This document shows positions 17,079 through 25,835 of a DNA stretch of 64,000 nt, in pieces. Position 1 is the first letter of the stretch. Each line of letters begins with the position of its first letter. This DNA is from Shewanella sp. 1CM18E (GTDB lineage: Bacteria; Pseudomonadota; Gammaproteobacteria; Enterobacterales; Shewanellaceae). A model generated the notes under the pieces. That model was given only the letters and a program-made list of their open reading frames with translations, was not told the origin of the DNA and did no database searches. Position numbers and translations under genes: made by a program. The DNA lies in the NCBI RefSeq assembly GCF_023161665.1, contig NZ_JALNTW010000017.1:1-64000 (forward strand), given 5' to 3'.

Positions 17079-18134
17079 ATGCCTTATTCTTCGCCCAGTC
17101 AAAGCCCAAATAACACTGAAATTTGTTTATCAGTCGTTGTGCCTTTATTTAATGAATCTCTGATGATTAAGCCGCTAATTGAGCGCTTAACTAAAGTGCT
17201 GTCGACACTTGATGAACGCAGCGAGATTGTTTTTGTTGATGACGGTAGTAGTGATGATTCTTGGCGCCAGGTCAGTGAACTGCCGCTGGTTGATAATGAA
17301 TACCAATGTATTAAGTTGAGCCGTAATTTTGGTAAAGAAGCGGCCATGTCAGCAGGTATTGAGCATGCTAGAGGACTTGTCGTTATTATGCTTGATGCCG
17401 ATCTGCAAGATCCTCCAGAGTTAATTCCTGAGATGCTCAGTCAGTGGCGAGCGGGCTACGACATTGTCAATATGAAACGTAAAAAGCGTCTTGGTGAAAC
17501 TTGGTTTAAACGTTTTTCTGCCGCATGTTTTTATCGACTAATGAACTGGGTTTCTGACTCGCCAGTCCCAGAAAATGTCGGCGATTTCCGCTTGATGAGC
17601 CGTCAGGTGATCGACAGCATTAAGCAGCTTCCGGAGCGTAACCGCTTTATGAAAGGTCTATTTAGTTGGCCAGGGTTTTCCCAAAAAACCTTGGAGTTTG
17701 ATCGCGACCCGCGTTTTGTTGGCGAAACCAAGTGGAACTACGGCAAGTTATTTGGTTTGGCGATGGACGGCATTACTTCCTTTAGCTTTAAACCACTTCG
17801 TTTGGCGACATGGTGTGGCGTAATTACAGCCCTTGCGGCGTTTGCTTATGGTGGTTGGATTATTGCTAACACGCTTATTTTTGGTGGCAGTGTCGCCGGT
17901 TATCCATCGTTAATGGTGGTGCAGTTGGCGCTGGCCGGAATTCAACTGCTGGCCTTAGGTTTGATTGGTGAGTATTTAGGTCGAGTATTTGTTGAGGTTA
18001 AGCAGCGTCCGCTGTATTTGATTGAAGAGGTGGCATATAAGCAATCCCTTACTCAAGTGAAAGCTCGAAATAACATGTCGATGGAGTTTAATGAAGCTAA
18101 GCCTACCAACGTGAGCTACTTGGAGGTTAAGTAA
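17079..18134 (+). CDS. GT2 glycosyltransferase, GtrB/ArnC-type polyprenyl-phosphate sugar synthase
   Basis: 351-aa membrane-anchored family 2 glycosyltransferase, expected to load a sugar from a nucleotide donor onto undecaprenyl phosphate on the cytoplasmic face. The catalytic domain (about 15-235) has SVVVPLFNES, FVDDGSSDDS, and the DXD-containing MLDADLQDPPE. Two C-terminal membrane helices (about 245-265 and 280-300) match DPM1/GtrB/ArnC. A short polar tail follows. It is the first gene of a three-gene cassette (overlapping GT39 by one base) and is divergent from the response regulator. The sugar is unknown. Confidence 0.9.
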   Translation: MPYSSPSQSPNNTEICLSVVVPLFNESLMIKPLIERLTKVLSTLDERSEIVFVDDGSSDDSWRQVSELPLVDNEYQCIKLSRNFGKEAAMSAGIEHARGLVVIMLDADLQDPPELIPEMLSQWRAGYDIVNMKRKKRLGETWFKRFSAACFYRLMNWVSDSPVPENVGDFRLMSRQVIDSIKQLPERNRFMKGLFSWPGFSQKTLEFDRDPRFVGETKWNYGKLFGLAMDGITSFSFKPLRLATWCGVITALAAFAYGGWIIANTLIFGGSVAGYPSLMVVQLALAGIQLLALGLIGEYLGRVFVEVKQRPLYLIEEVAYKQSLTQVKARNNMSMEFNEAKPTNVSYLEVK

Positions 18135-19531
18135 TGTTAAAGGCTGCTGATACACGCACAGGGCTAGTTGTGTTGTTGATTGTGGTGGTAACACGAATGC
18201 TGTTATTGCCTTGGTATCCACTAATGGACACCACAGAAGCAAGATACGGTGAGATGGCGCGGCTAATGGTAGAAACCGGCAATTGGGTTACACCGCTGTT
18301 TGATTACAATGTACCTTTTTGGGGGAAACCACCGCTACATACTTGGATGAGTGCTAGCTCTATTAGCTTATTGGGCGTTAATGAGTTTGCAGTGCGGTTG
18401 CCCCATTGGCTTGCTGCTGTACTTTGCCTGTTGTTGGTTGGCCACTTTGTTAAAAGGCTGCAGTTACCTGTTCTGCCTCCATTAATTATGTTGGCGTCAA
18501 CTGTGGTGTTTACCATTAGTGCTGGCGCAGTGATGACAGATATGGCGTTAACCTTAGGATTAACATTGGCAATGGTTGGCTTTTACTTATGTTGGCAAGG
18601 TGACAAAGTTTGGGGCTATGCAGGTTTTGCTGGCTTAGCCATAGGTTTGCTAGCAAAAGGGCCTGTGACCTTGGTGTTATTTGGCTTAGGCACTGGTTTG
18701 TGGTTACTTTTACGTTATGGGCCGCTTAAAGTGTGGCGCGAACTATGGCATAGAGTGCCGCTAGTGACAGGCTGCTTATTGATGCTGGCAATTGCGCTGC
18801 CTTGGTATGTGATTGCTGAGCAGACGACTCCGGGCTTTTTAAATTATTTTATTGTTGGTGAGCACTGGTCTCGCTTTGTCGATAGCGGTTGGGAAGGTGA
18901 TTTGTACGGCAGTGCACACGATGAAGTTCGAGGCACTATTTGGCTCTACTTTGTCATTGCAGCCATGCCTTGGTCACTATTTTTACCACGAGCGTTTTAT
19001 AAAATAGTTACCGAGCAAAAGCAGCCGAACAAGCATGATTTAAACACGAGTAATGCAGGCCTACCTAGTTACCTTATTTGTTGGATGATAGCCCCCATGC
19101 TGCTATTTACCTTTGCGGGCAATATTTTACCTGCTTATGTTCTGCCAGGGATCCCTGGACTTGCATTGCTATTGGCTTATGCATGGCGAAAGAGCTTTTT
19201 ACCAGGGCTGAATATTATCGCTTTATCTATTCCGGCGTTATTAGTTGCCACCGTGGCGGTGTTGCACTTTGATGTGGGCAAAGACAAAAGTGAGCGCTGG
19301 TTGTTATCGCAGCGAAGTGACGCTCTGCCTACCTATTATTGGCAAAGCCAGCCGTTTTCGGGGCGTTTTTATAGTGCAGGTACAGCAAATAAAATTCAAA
19401 GTTTAGATGAAGTTAGTGACGATGATTTCTACCTCGTTATTAGTAATAAACTGAATCAATCACAGTTTACTGCTTGCCAAGCTGTAGCGAGCAATAAGAG
19501 ACGAGACCTGATTAAATGTCATCGCAATTAA
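18134..19531 (+). CDS. GT39 (ArnT-like) membrane glycosyltransferase
   Basis: 465-aa protein with about 11-12 membrane helices of the GT39/PMT superfamily. The first periplasmic loop has DTTEARYGEMARLMVETGNW, including the catalytic-type acidic residue next to the first helix, and FWGKPPLHTWM, as in ArnT. It should take a polyprenyl-phosphate-linked sugar on the periplasmic side and pass it to an acceptor such as lipid A, O-antigen or protein. At 465 aa it is shorter than ArnT (about 550), mainly in the C-terminal soluble part. Its ATG overlaps the preceding TAA by one base. Confidence 0.85.
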   Translation: MLKAADTRTGLVVLLIVVVTRMLLLPWYPLMDTTEARYGEMARLMVETGNWVTPLFDYNVPFWGKPPLHTWMSASSISLLGVNEFAVRLPHWLAAVLCLLLVGHFVKRLQLPVLPPLIMLASTVVFTISAGAVMTDMALTLGLTLAMVGFYLCWQGDKVWGYAGFAGLAIGLLAKGPVTLVLFGLGTGLWLLLRYGPLKVWRELWHRVPLVTGCLLMLAIALPWYVIAEQTTPGFLNYFIVGEHWSRFVDSGWEGDLYGSAHDEVRGTIWLYFVIAAMPWSLFLPRAFYKIVTEQKQPNKHDLNTSNAGLPSYLICWMIAPMLLFTFAGNILPAYVLPGIPGLALLLAYAWRKSFLPGLNIIALSIPALLVATVAVLHFDVGKDKSERWLLSQRSDALPTYYWQSQPFSGRFYSAGTANKIQSLDEVSDDDFYLVISNKLNQSQFTACQAVASNKRRDLIKCHRN

Positions 19532-20064
19532 GCTTATTAACCGCCAGTTTTAAAGCAAAATTGCCTAATGGATATAGAGGCAAGAACCATAAGCAGCTTA
19601 GCCAAGTTATATGGCTTAAGTATCATGAAAGTATGCGTTTTTTATTGGTCGGTGCTGGGGTTTTTGTTGTTGATTTTAGTTTGTTCTTATTGCTTTCAAA
19701 CGTATTTGAACTTGCGTTAATGCCTGCAAGAGTGACGGCCTTTATTATCTCAGTCGGCCTGTCTTGGGGGGCCAATCGCTGCTGGACATTTAAAGGGCGC
19801 TGTAAAGTACCGAGTAAAGAGCATGCTAAAGCAAGTTGTGAGGTTGGGAGTCATCAACAAAAGTTAAAACAATTGGGTAAGCATTTATGTGTTGCGAGCT
19901 TTGCGGCGCTAGCGAACTTGTCTGTATTTTATTGGGTAAATATCGTGTTGATTCAGCTTGTTGATGATGTGAGCATTAGTCGCTTTATTGGCTTTGCAAT
20001 AGGCGTATTAGCGGGCTTAGTGGTTAACTGGCTAGGGGCTAATTACTGGACTTTTAGTAAGTAG
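19516..20064 (+). CDS. GtrA-family flippase-like membrane protein
   Basis: 182-aa protein with four membrane helices (about 40-60, 68-85, 115-135, 150-175) and the GtrA pattern MRFLLVGAGVFVVDFSLF, ANRCWTFKG and NWLGANYWTFSK. GtrA proteins are thought to flip polyprenyl-phosphate sugars made by GtrB. It overlaps the GT39 gene by 16 nt and closes the cassette. A later start at Met40 would give a protein nearer the minimal family length. The hydrophilic loop between helices 2 and 3 is Lys-rich. Confidence 0.85.
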   Translation: MSSQLSLLTASFKAKLPNGYRGKNHKQLSQVIWLKYHESMRFLLVGAGVFVVDFSLFLLLSNVFELALMPARVTAFIISVGLSWGANRCWTFKGRCKVPSKEHAKASCEVGSHQQKLKQLGKHLCVASFAALANLSVFYWVNIVLIQLVDDVSISRFIGFAIGVLAGLVVNWLGANYWTFSK

Positions 20065-20146
20065 ACTTATATTTGTAGCTAAGCTCATGTTCGAAAAAAG
20101 TATGGCCTAGCGGCGTTAAAATAGACCTCTTGTGTTACAAACTATT

Positions 20147-20183
20147 AACTAACGGTTTTACTCTGGCGGGAAAACCGTTAGTT
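20147..20183 (+). terminator. Terminator of the glycosylation cassette
   Basis: Perfect 13-bp inverted repeat AACTAACGGTTTT/AAAACCGTTAGTT with an 11-nt loop, 82 bp past gtrA. The T-run after the right arm is short. It separates the cassette from the FG-GAP gene. Confidence 0.65.
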
Positions 20184-20277
20184 TCAATAACCATACATGA
20201 TATGGATTAACGGTATTGATGATACCGCGGCGAATAATGACGCTGCGGCGAAAATAGCCGACACAAGGAGCAAACTT

Positions 20278-21798
20278 ATGCGTTTAGCGTATAAAGGATT
20301 AATTGGTGTAGCTGTAAGTGTTGTAGTTTTACCATTGCTGGCTAATGCAAATAGCGCTGCAAAGTTAACTTTTAGCGAGTCAAAAATAAACGCGCCTTTT
20401 GAGCTGACCCATCCGATTATTGCTGCAGACTTACTGCCGCAATCGGGCAAGGAACTGGTCGCTTTCGGGATTGATAATATGAGTCAGCGCCGGATGGCCA
20501 TTTACCAACTTGTTGATGGCCAATATAAATTGGTACATCAATATGAGCTGCCATTGGCGCTGCATAGCTTTGATATCACCGAGTCTACAACCCGTGGGCT
20601 GCAACAACTGTATTTCTTATCGCAAGATGAGTTGCTATTAATGTCGCCAGAGCAAAATCACTCGAGCCTGAACCTTGAGGTCGTAGCTGAGATAAATTCG
20701 TTATCATTTAAAGACCGCCCAGACTTTATTAGTCGTGGTGAGTTTATTAAAGATCTCAATGCGGACAATCAAGATGACATCCTGATCCATGATTTTAATC
20801 AAGTGCATCTATTTTTGGCGGGTGAGCAAGGATTTAACCGCCAAACTTTACCTATCAAGCCGCAATCTCGGTTATTTGAAGATGGGGCTACTTACACCCA
20901 ATCTACGCTATATGTCAGTGACTTTAACCTCGATGGATTGGCGGACATTATTAAAATTGGTGAGGGCGAATTAGAAGTATATAAGCAGACGGACTCAAGC
21001 CGTTTTGATCCCATCGCCCAGTATGTTTCAGTGAGTCAGCCTATTAGCGGCATTGACTGGTGGAATAAACGAGACGCTTACGGTGAGCAATTAGATCAAA
21101 GTGAGTTGGTTTATCGCAAAGTAGAAGAGCTTAAAGATCTGAATGACGATGGCGTTAGCGATATGGTGATCCGTTATACCAAAAGTACTGGGGTATTTGA
21201 TCGTGTTAATGATTACGAGATCTACTTAGGTAAGGCGAAAGACGGCAGAATCACTTTTCCTAAAAAGCCCAACAGCGTAGTTAGGGCTGAGGGCACGTTA
21301 ACGGGCTTGGAGTTTGTTGATATCGACAGTGACAATAAAGATGAAGTGCTGGTTGCTGGCTTTGATATTGGTGTGAGCCAAGTGGTTGGAGCCTTGTTAT
21401 CAGGCAGCATAGATCAAGATGTGCATCTATTTAAAATGGATGAAAATAGTCACTTTAATGATGAATCTAACGTAACCAAAGAAGTGGAACTTAACTTTAG
21501 CTTGAGCTCGGGGCAGTCTGGCAGCCCTGTGGTTAAACTTGCCGATCTTAATGGCGACGGGTTAAAAGACCTATTGCTGTCAGAAGATGAGTCAACCTTA
21601 AGGATCTACTTAGGAAAGCCCGGTAAAGGTTTATTTAGTCGTAATGCCCAAGAGCATGAGTTAGCACTGCCTGTTGAGGGCGGCATGTTAATGGTGGATG
21701 ATTTGAACGATGATGGTAGAGAGGATCTGCTGATCAAATATGGTCGTCAAGACGATAAGTCTTTAGCCAATCAATTTAGAGTATTTTTTGCAGGATAG
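20278..21798 (+). CDS. Secreted FG-GAP/VCBS repeat protein
   Basis: 506-aa exported protein. ATG 20278 is chosen because AAGGAG (20265-20270) is 7 nt upstream and it begins a classic signal peptide ending near ANA. The mature protein has at least six Asp-rich calcium-binding loops of the DxNxDGxxD type (for example DLNADNQDD, DFNLDGLAD, DLNDDGVSD, DIDSDNKDE, DLNGDGLKD, DLNDDGRED), indicating a beta-propeller like integrin alpha or bacterial VCBS proteins. Function is not known; adhesion or polysaccharide binding would fit. It lies after the glycosylation cassette but behind a terminator, so probably has its own promoter. Confidence 0.85.
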   Translation: MRLAYKGLIGVAVSVVVLPLLANANSAAKLTFSESKINAPFELTHPIIAADLLPQSGKELVAFGIDNMSQRRMAIYQLVDGQYKLVHQYELPLALHSFDITESTTRGLQQLYFLSQDELLLMSPEQNHSSLNLEVVAEINSLSFKDRPDFISRGEFIKDLNADNQDDILIHDFNQVHLFLAGEQGFNRQTLPIKPQSRLFEDGATYTQSTLYVSDFNLDGLADIIKIGEGELEVYKQTDSSRFDPIAQYVSVSQPISGIDWWNKRDAYGEQLDQSELVYRKVEELKDLNDDGVSDMVIRYTKSTGVFDRVNDYEIYLGKAKDGRITFPKKPNSVVRAEGTLTGLEFVDIDSDNKDEVLVAGFDIGVSQVVGALLSGSIDQDVHLFKMDENSHFNDESNVTKEVELNFSLSSGQSGSPVVKLADLNGDGLKDLLLSEDESTLRIYLGKPGKGLFSRNAQEHELALPVEGGMLMVDDLNDDGREDLLIKYGRQDDKSLANQFRVFFAG

Positions 21799-21929
21799 CT
21801 TGGGGTGCAGAGGCGAAATTCACATTAAGCGTAATATTATTTTATAGAGTTAGCGCGTTAATTTTTTTATTTCGTTTGGGCGAAAATCGGTGTTTCCCGC
21901 CTCTGCTTAACAGGGTACAGCCTGTTAAA

Positions 21930-22235
21930 TTAGTGGCTGCGTAGTAGTTGTTTAATACGCAGGCCTAGAGACTTAGTTTGTTGCACTATGGGAAAGAGTT
22001 TTGGATTCGACTTTTGCTCATTTTGGTGAACAATCTGATATACCTTTTTGGTCGTTAGGCCATAGTCTTTAGCGACATCAGATAGTAAACGACCTTTGAT
22101 TTTAACTTCGTTGATAACATTAAGGTTCATAGCATCCATCGGTATTTTCTCTTTCAATTCTAATGTGAACACATCAGTAGTTTGTACGTCTTTGAGCGTG
22201 GTGACGGAATTCCCTTGCCAAGGTGTAGTGCTCAC
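21930..22235 (-). CDS. Small helix-turn-helix protein, possibly KorA/TrfB-like
   Basis: 101-aa basic protein with a probable helix-turn-helix at about 45-75 (EVKIKGRLLSDVAKDYGLTT then KKVYQIV). The layout recalls KorA/TrfB repressors of IncP plasmids, but this is a weak resemblance. The start is a GTG at 22235; no strong ribosome binding site is seen, and a later Met at residue 33 would still keep the helix-turn-helix. It stands alone, leftward, between two rightward genes. Target unknown. Confidence 0.55.
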   Translation of the reverse strand: MSTTPWQGNSVTTLKDVQTTDVFTLELKEKIPMDAMNLNVINEVKIKGRLLSDVAKDYGLTTKKVYQIVHQNEQKSNPKLFPIVQQTKSLGLRIKQLLRSH

Positions 22236-22574
22236 CTTGTCGTTACTCTTTGGCCTCTTTTATTGGTTATTCTTATTACCGCTGAGTACTCAAATATGAG
22301 TATGCTTAAGCTGTGCCAAACTGGCCAAGTTTTTTAATTCATTACAATTCATACGGTTAAATATCCATGCTTGATAAAAGGGCATTGCTTTTAAAATTGA
22401 TTGCACTGAATTGGAGCGTGAGCGCACACATTTAGTGCAATTTGTGCTGCTTAAAATTAAGCCACTTGGGCTTTGAAGCATTGTTTAATCAGATCTGCTT
22501 TATATACTGCTAAAAAAATACAACTTATAAGTCGTCGCTTTTGTTATTCGCAAAAGCAGTTAGGAGTGGTAAAC
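22236..22574. other. Divergent intergenic region
   Basis: 339 bp between the leftward helix-turn-helix gene and the OmpA-like lipoprotein gene. A frame open from 22473 joins the lipoprotein gene but lacks a ribosome binding site and would bury the lipobox, so it is treated as untranslated. No other feature was seen. Confidence 0.4.
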
Positions 22575-23249
22575 ATGAGCGCAAAACGTAGTTCGATTCT
22601 TGCAGGTGGCTTAGCTGCTGTCATGCTGATTTCTGGTTGCCAAACAACCAACCCATACACCAATGAATCTCAAAATGGTAAAGCGACTAATGGTGCACTA
22701 ATTGGTGCTATCGCGGGTGCTGCAATTGGTGTGGCATCATCAAGTAAGAGTGACCGTGGTAAAGGTGCATTGATTGGTGCAGCTTCTGGTGCGGCGCTTG
22801 GTGGTGGTATCGGTTATTACATGGACGTGCAGGAAGCTGAACTGCGTAAGCAGTTACAAGCGTCTGGCGTTAGCGTGACACGTAGTGGTGACAATATCAT
22901 TTTGAATATGCCAAATGATGTGACTTTCGGTGTAGACCAAACAGATTTGAGTCAACGTGCGCAGCAAGTACTTAATAGTGTTGTGCTGGTGGCCTTAGAA
23001 TATGACGAAACCAAACTTAACGTTATGGGGCACACCGATAGTTCGGGGGCTGAGTCTTATAATTTAAGACTGTCGCAGGTACGTGCAAGTGAAGTGGCAA
23101 ATTACTTAACTCAACATAAAGTGCCTGCGATGCGAGTTGCGTCTCATGGCATGGGTGAGTCAAAGCCAATTGCATCAAACCAGACTAAGCAAGGTCGCGC
23201 AGAGAACCGCCGAGTTGAAATTATTCTTAGCCCAATGCCAACAGCATAA
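22575..23249 (+). CDS. OmpA-like lipoprotein (YiaD/YfiB type)
   Basis: 224-aa lipoprotein. ATG 22575 has AGGAG 8 nt upstream and starts a lipoprotein signal ending LISGC, with Gln at +2 after the cysteine, consistent with outer-membrane sorting. A Gly-rich stretch (GALIGAIAGAAIGVASSSKS, then a second copy GALIGAASGAALGGGIG) precedes the C-terminal OmpA peptidoglycan-binding domain (VTFGVDQTDL, MGHTDSSGAESYN, SQVRASEVANYL, GRAENRRVEI). It probably tethers the envelope to peptidoglycan. A single gene with its own terminator. Confidence 0.9.
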   Translation: MSAKRSSILAGGLAAVMLISGCQTTNPYTNESQNGKATNGALIGAIAGAAIGVASSSKSDRGKGALIGAASGAALGGGIGYYMDVQEAELRKQLQASGVSVTRSGDNIILNMPNDVTFGVDQTDLSQRAQQVLNSVVLVALEYDETKLNVMGHTDSSGAESYNLRLSQVRASEVANYLTQHKVPAMRVASHGMGESKPIASNQTKQGRAENRRVEIILSPMPTA

Positions 23250-23308
23250 GTCTGCATTTACACGCTAAACTCTCGCTGAGTGCCCAAATCTTTATACTAA
23301 TTGGTATA

Positions 23309-23330
23309 AGCCATCTTCGGATGGCTTTTT
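23309..23330 (+). terminator. Rho-independent terminator with a UUCG loop
   Basis: AGCCATC/GATGGCT stem closed by C(TTCG)G, followed by TTTTT. The stabilised tetraloop makes this a confident terminator for the OmpA-like lipoprotein gene. The palindrome ATACTAATTGGTAT (23294-23307) sits directly before it. Confidence 0.85.
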
Positions 23331-23475
23331 TGATCTAGAAATTCGAGTTTTAGACTTTTTGTCCATGATAAGTAGAAATCTAGTGATTAAGGTCGCGTGG
23401 TTAAACACAAAGCTGTTTAGTCATGGCTTGGGCATTGTGATTTGCTAGCGGATGTTTTCTCATTAGCAATAACAA

Positions 23476-23491
23476 TATGTGATGACACATA
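23476..23491. promoter_or_regulatory. Inverted repeat upstream of the modA-like gene
   Basis: Perfect TATGTG-ATGA-CACATA, 32 bp before the ATG. The position suits an operator. The spacing (4 nt between arms) does not match CRP (TGTGA-N6-TCACA). The binding factor is unknown. Confidence 0.3.
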
Positions 23492-23523
23492 AATAAGTCT
23501 AATTAGAACATGAGCAAAAAATA

Positions 23524-24315
23524 ATGAAGAAATGGTTGTTAGTTTCACTGTTAGCCCTACCTATCGCAGCCCAAGCTACCCCGATTGAATTAAGAGCTGC
23601 TGGCAGCCTTAAAAATGCAATGAAAGATATCGTCAGTGCTTACCAGCAAGAGACTAAGCAGCAAGTTGATGCCGATTTTGGTCCATCGGGTTTATTAAGA
23701 AAACGCATTGAAAATGGCGAACAAGTTGGCGTGTTTGCCTCTGCTAATATGAAGCATCCGCAAACATTAAAAGCTGCAGGTAAAGGCGATAATGTGGTGA
23801 TGTTTGCGCGCAACCAAATGTGTGCACTCGCTCAAGCCGATGTGAAAATTGATAGCATGGGTTTACTCGATGTAATGCTTAACCCTAGCATTAGGGTTGG
23901 CACGTCAACGCCGAAGGCTGACCCTTCTGGCGATTATGCTTGGAAGATTTTTGCCAAAGCGGATGCGGTAAAAGCTGGCGCCAAAGCGACATTAGAGCAA
24001 AAAGCGTTACAACTTACTGGTGGTGAAAAGAGTGCTAAAGCCCCGAAAGGACGTAATACCTATGGTTGGGTAATGGAAAACAAGCGCGCAGATGTGTTTT
24101 TAACTTACTGTACTAATGCGGTTTTGGCACAAAAAGAGGTGCAAGATCTACAAATTGTACAAATGCCAGAGCCACTAGCTGTAGGTGCTAATTATGGCTT
24201 AATCGTTTTAGATAATGCCCATGATGATGCGTGGAAATTAGCGATGTTTATCTTATCTGCTTCAGGCCAAGAGATTTTAGCGGACTATGGTTTTGATGCA
24301 CCGTTAAAGCAGTAA
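23524..24315 (+). CDS. ModA-like periplasmic molybdate/oxyanion-binding protein
   Basis: 263-aa periplasmic binding protein of the ModA family (SBP_bac_11). Signal peptide ends near AQA. The mature N-terminus IELRAAGSLKNAMKDIVSAY, then FGPSGLLRKRIENGE and VGVFASANMKHP, align with the ModA pattern for oxyanion contact (Ser in AAGSL and PSG). The usual modB and modC genes do not follow; the gene is monocistronic and ends at a bidirectional terminator, so it must use a distant permease or act alone. Molybdate versus tungstate or another oxyanion cannot be decided. Confidence 0.8.
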   Translation: MKKWLLVSLLALPIAAQATPIELRAAGSLKNAMKDIVSAYQQETKQQVDADFGPSGLLRKRIENGEQVGVFASANMKHPQTLKAAGKGDNVVMFARNQMCALAQADVKIDSMGLLDVMLNPSIRVGTSTPKADPSGDYAWKIFAKADAVKAGAKATLEQKALQLTGGEKSAKAPKGRNTYGWVMENKRADVFLTYCTNAVLAQKEVQDLQIVQMPEPLAVGANYGLIVLDNAHDDAWKLAMFILSASGQEILADYGFDAPLKQ

Positions 24316-24335
24316 TATTTTCCGTCATGTTAAGC

Positions 24336-24361
24336 AAAAAGGCCGCGTTAGCGGCCTTTTT
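24336..24361. terminator. Bidirectional rho-independent terminator
   Basis: 11-bp stem AAAAAGGCCGC/GCGGCCTTTTT with a GTTA loop, between the convergent modA-like and mgtE genes. A-run and T-run ends allow termination in both directions. Confidence 0.9.
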
Positions 24362-24379
24362 TTGTCTTTGGGCAAAGGC

Positions 24380-25744
24380 TTAATTTAGTAAGAAAACAGT
24401 CGCTAAACCTAAGAAAGCAAATAGACCGATTACATCAGTAACAGTTGTTAGTACCATACCGCCAGCTAAAGCAGGATCGATATTCATCCGCTTCAACATT
24501 AGCGGAATAGTTGCACCAGCAAGGCCAGCTACTGTCATATTGATAAGCATAGCGCCTGCAATCAATCCACCTAAGGCGATATCCCCTTTCCATAACCAAA
24601 CTGCTGCAAATACAAGAACAGACCACAGCAAGCCGTTAAGGAAGCCAATGGCTAGCTCTTTACCAATTAGCCAGCGAGAGTTACTTTGGCCAATTTGACC
24701 AAGGGCAATACCACGGATCACCAGTGCTAACGTTTGGTTACCTGCAACCCCGCCCATACTTGGCACAATGGTCATTAAAATTGCGATGGTAGCAAACTGC
24801 TCAATGGTCCCTTCAAACATATTACTGACAGACGCGGCTAGCAATGCGGCAAATAGGTTTACAGTTAGCCACAGCGAGCGGCGAAAGGTACTTTTCAGTA
24901 CTGGGCCGAAGGTATCGGTGTCGTCATCCATACCCGCCATACCCATCATTGAGTGTTCGGCATCTTCACGAATAACATCGACTACATCATCAATGGTGAT
25001 ACGACCCAGCAGTTTGTCATTTTCATCGATAACAGGGGCTGACACCCAGTCATGGCGTTCAAATAGCTGTGCCACTTCGCTGTCGGACATGCCAACAGGG
25101 ATGGCTTCAAGATCTGACACCATAATTTCACGTACTGATGCATTTGGATCGCAGGTCAGTAGATCGGCAATACGCACACCGCCTAATACGCGGTCGTGTT
25201 TGTCTACCACGTACAGCATATCGGTGGCTTCGGGCAGTTCACCGCGAATGCGCAGGTAGCGCAAGATCACATCGATATTAACGTCAGGCCTTAAGGTGAC
25301 GGTATCGGTATTCATTAAACTACCGGCGGTGTCATCAGGATACGACAGAGCTTGCTCTACTCGAACTCGGTCTTGCTTGCTCATCGACTGTAAAACTTGC
25401 TTAAAAATACTGTCTGGCAGGCTACGTAAAATATAAGCCAAGTCATCAGTGTCCATGCTTTGTGCGGCTTTTGCGACGCGCTCAGGACTCATTTGTGAAA
25501 TCAGGCTATCTTTGAGTTCTTCACCCAGTTCATCGAGGATCTCACCTGTATGTTCTTGGTCAATCAGTTGCCACAGCACTTGACGAGTGCGAGGTGGAGA
25601 AGATTCGAGAATAAAGGCAATGTCTGATGCGGCCATATCCTGCAACATGTTGCGAACATGGACAAACATACCGTTGCCTAATGCTTGAGTCAGCTGATTG
25701 AGACGTTGGTCTGTTGTTTCATTGTCTAAGACTTCAATCGGCAT
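24380..25744 (-). CDS. mgtE: Magnesium transporter MgtE
   Basis: 454-aa inner-membrane Mg2+ channel/transporter. The cytoplasmic MgtE N domain (about 25-125) precedes a CBS pair (about 135-255; MNTDTVTLRPD, VSAPVIDENDKLLGRITIDD) and a C-terminal five-helix pore (about 285-453) with PSMGGVAGNQTLALVIRG, the family selectivity motif. Length is typical. The 91-bp upstream gap is too short for a ykoK-type Mg riboswitch. It follows ptsO in the same direction but may have its own promoter. Confidence 0.93.
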   Translation of the reverse strand: MPIEVLDNETTDQRLNQLTQALGNGMFVHVRNMLQDMAASDIAFILESSPPRTRQVLWQLIDQEHTGEILDELGEELKDSLISQMSPERVAKAAQSMDTDDLAYILRSLPDSIFKQVLQSMSKQDRVRVEQALSYPDDTAGSLMNTDTVTLRPDVNIDVILRYLRIRGELPEATDMLYVVDKHDRVLGGVRIADLLTCDPNASVREIMVSDLEAIPVGMSDSEVAQLFERHDWVSAPVIDENDKLLGRITIDDVVDVIREDAEHSMMGMAGMDDDTDTFGPVLKSTFRRSLWLTVNLFAALLAASVSNMFEGTIEQFATIAILMTIVPSMGGVAGNQTLALVIRGIALGQIGQSNSRWLIGKELAIGFLNGLLWSVLVFAAVWLWKGDIALGGLIAGAMLINMTVAGLAGATIPLMLKRMNIDPALAGGMVLTTVTDVIGLFAFLGLATVFLLN

Positions 25745-25835
25745 AGCTCCCTCACAGGGTAGATTTAAAGGCGCTTATAGTAGCTTAAGTGCTAGATGTG
25801 TGTTGATACTTACTATAGATAAATCAGTTGATTAG

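Noticed and set aside
23476..23491. CRP site before the modA-like gene
   Set aside because: Spacing between the arms is four, not six, and the conserved TGTGA/TCACA pentamers are incomplete.
24380..25835. Magnesium riboswitch upstream of mgtE
   Set aside because: Only 91 bp lie between ptsO and mgtE, too short for a known Mg leader, and no matching structure was found.
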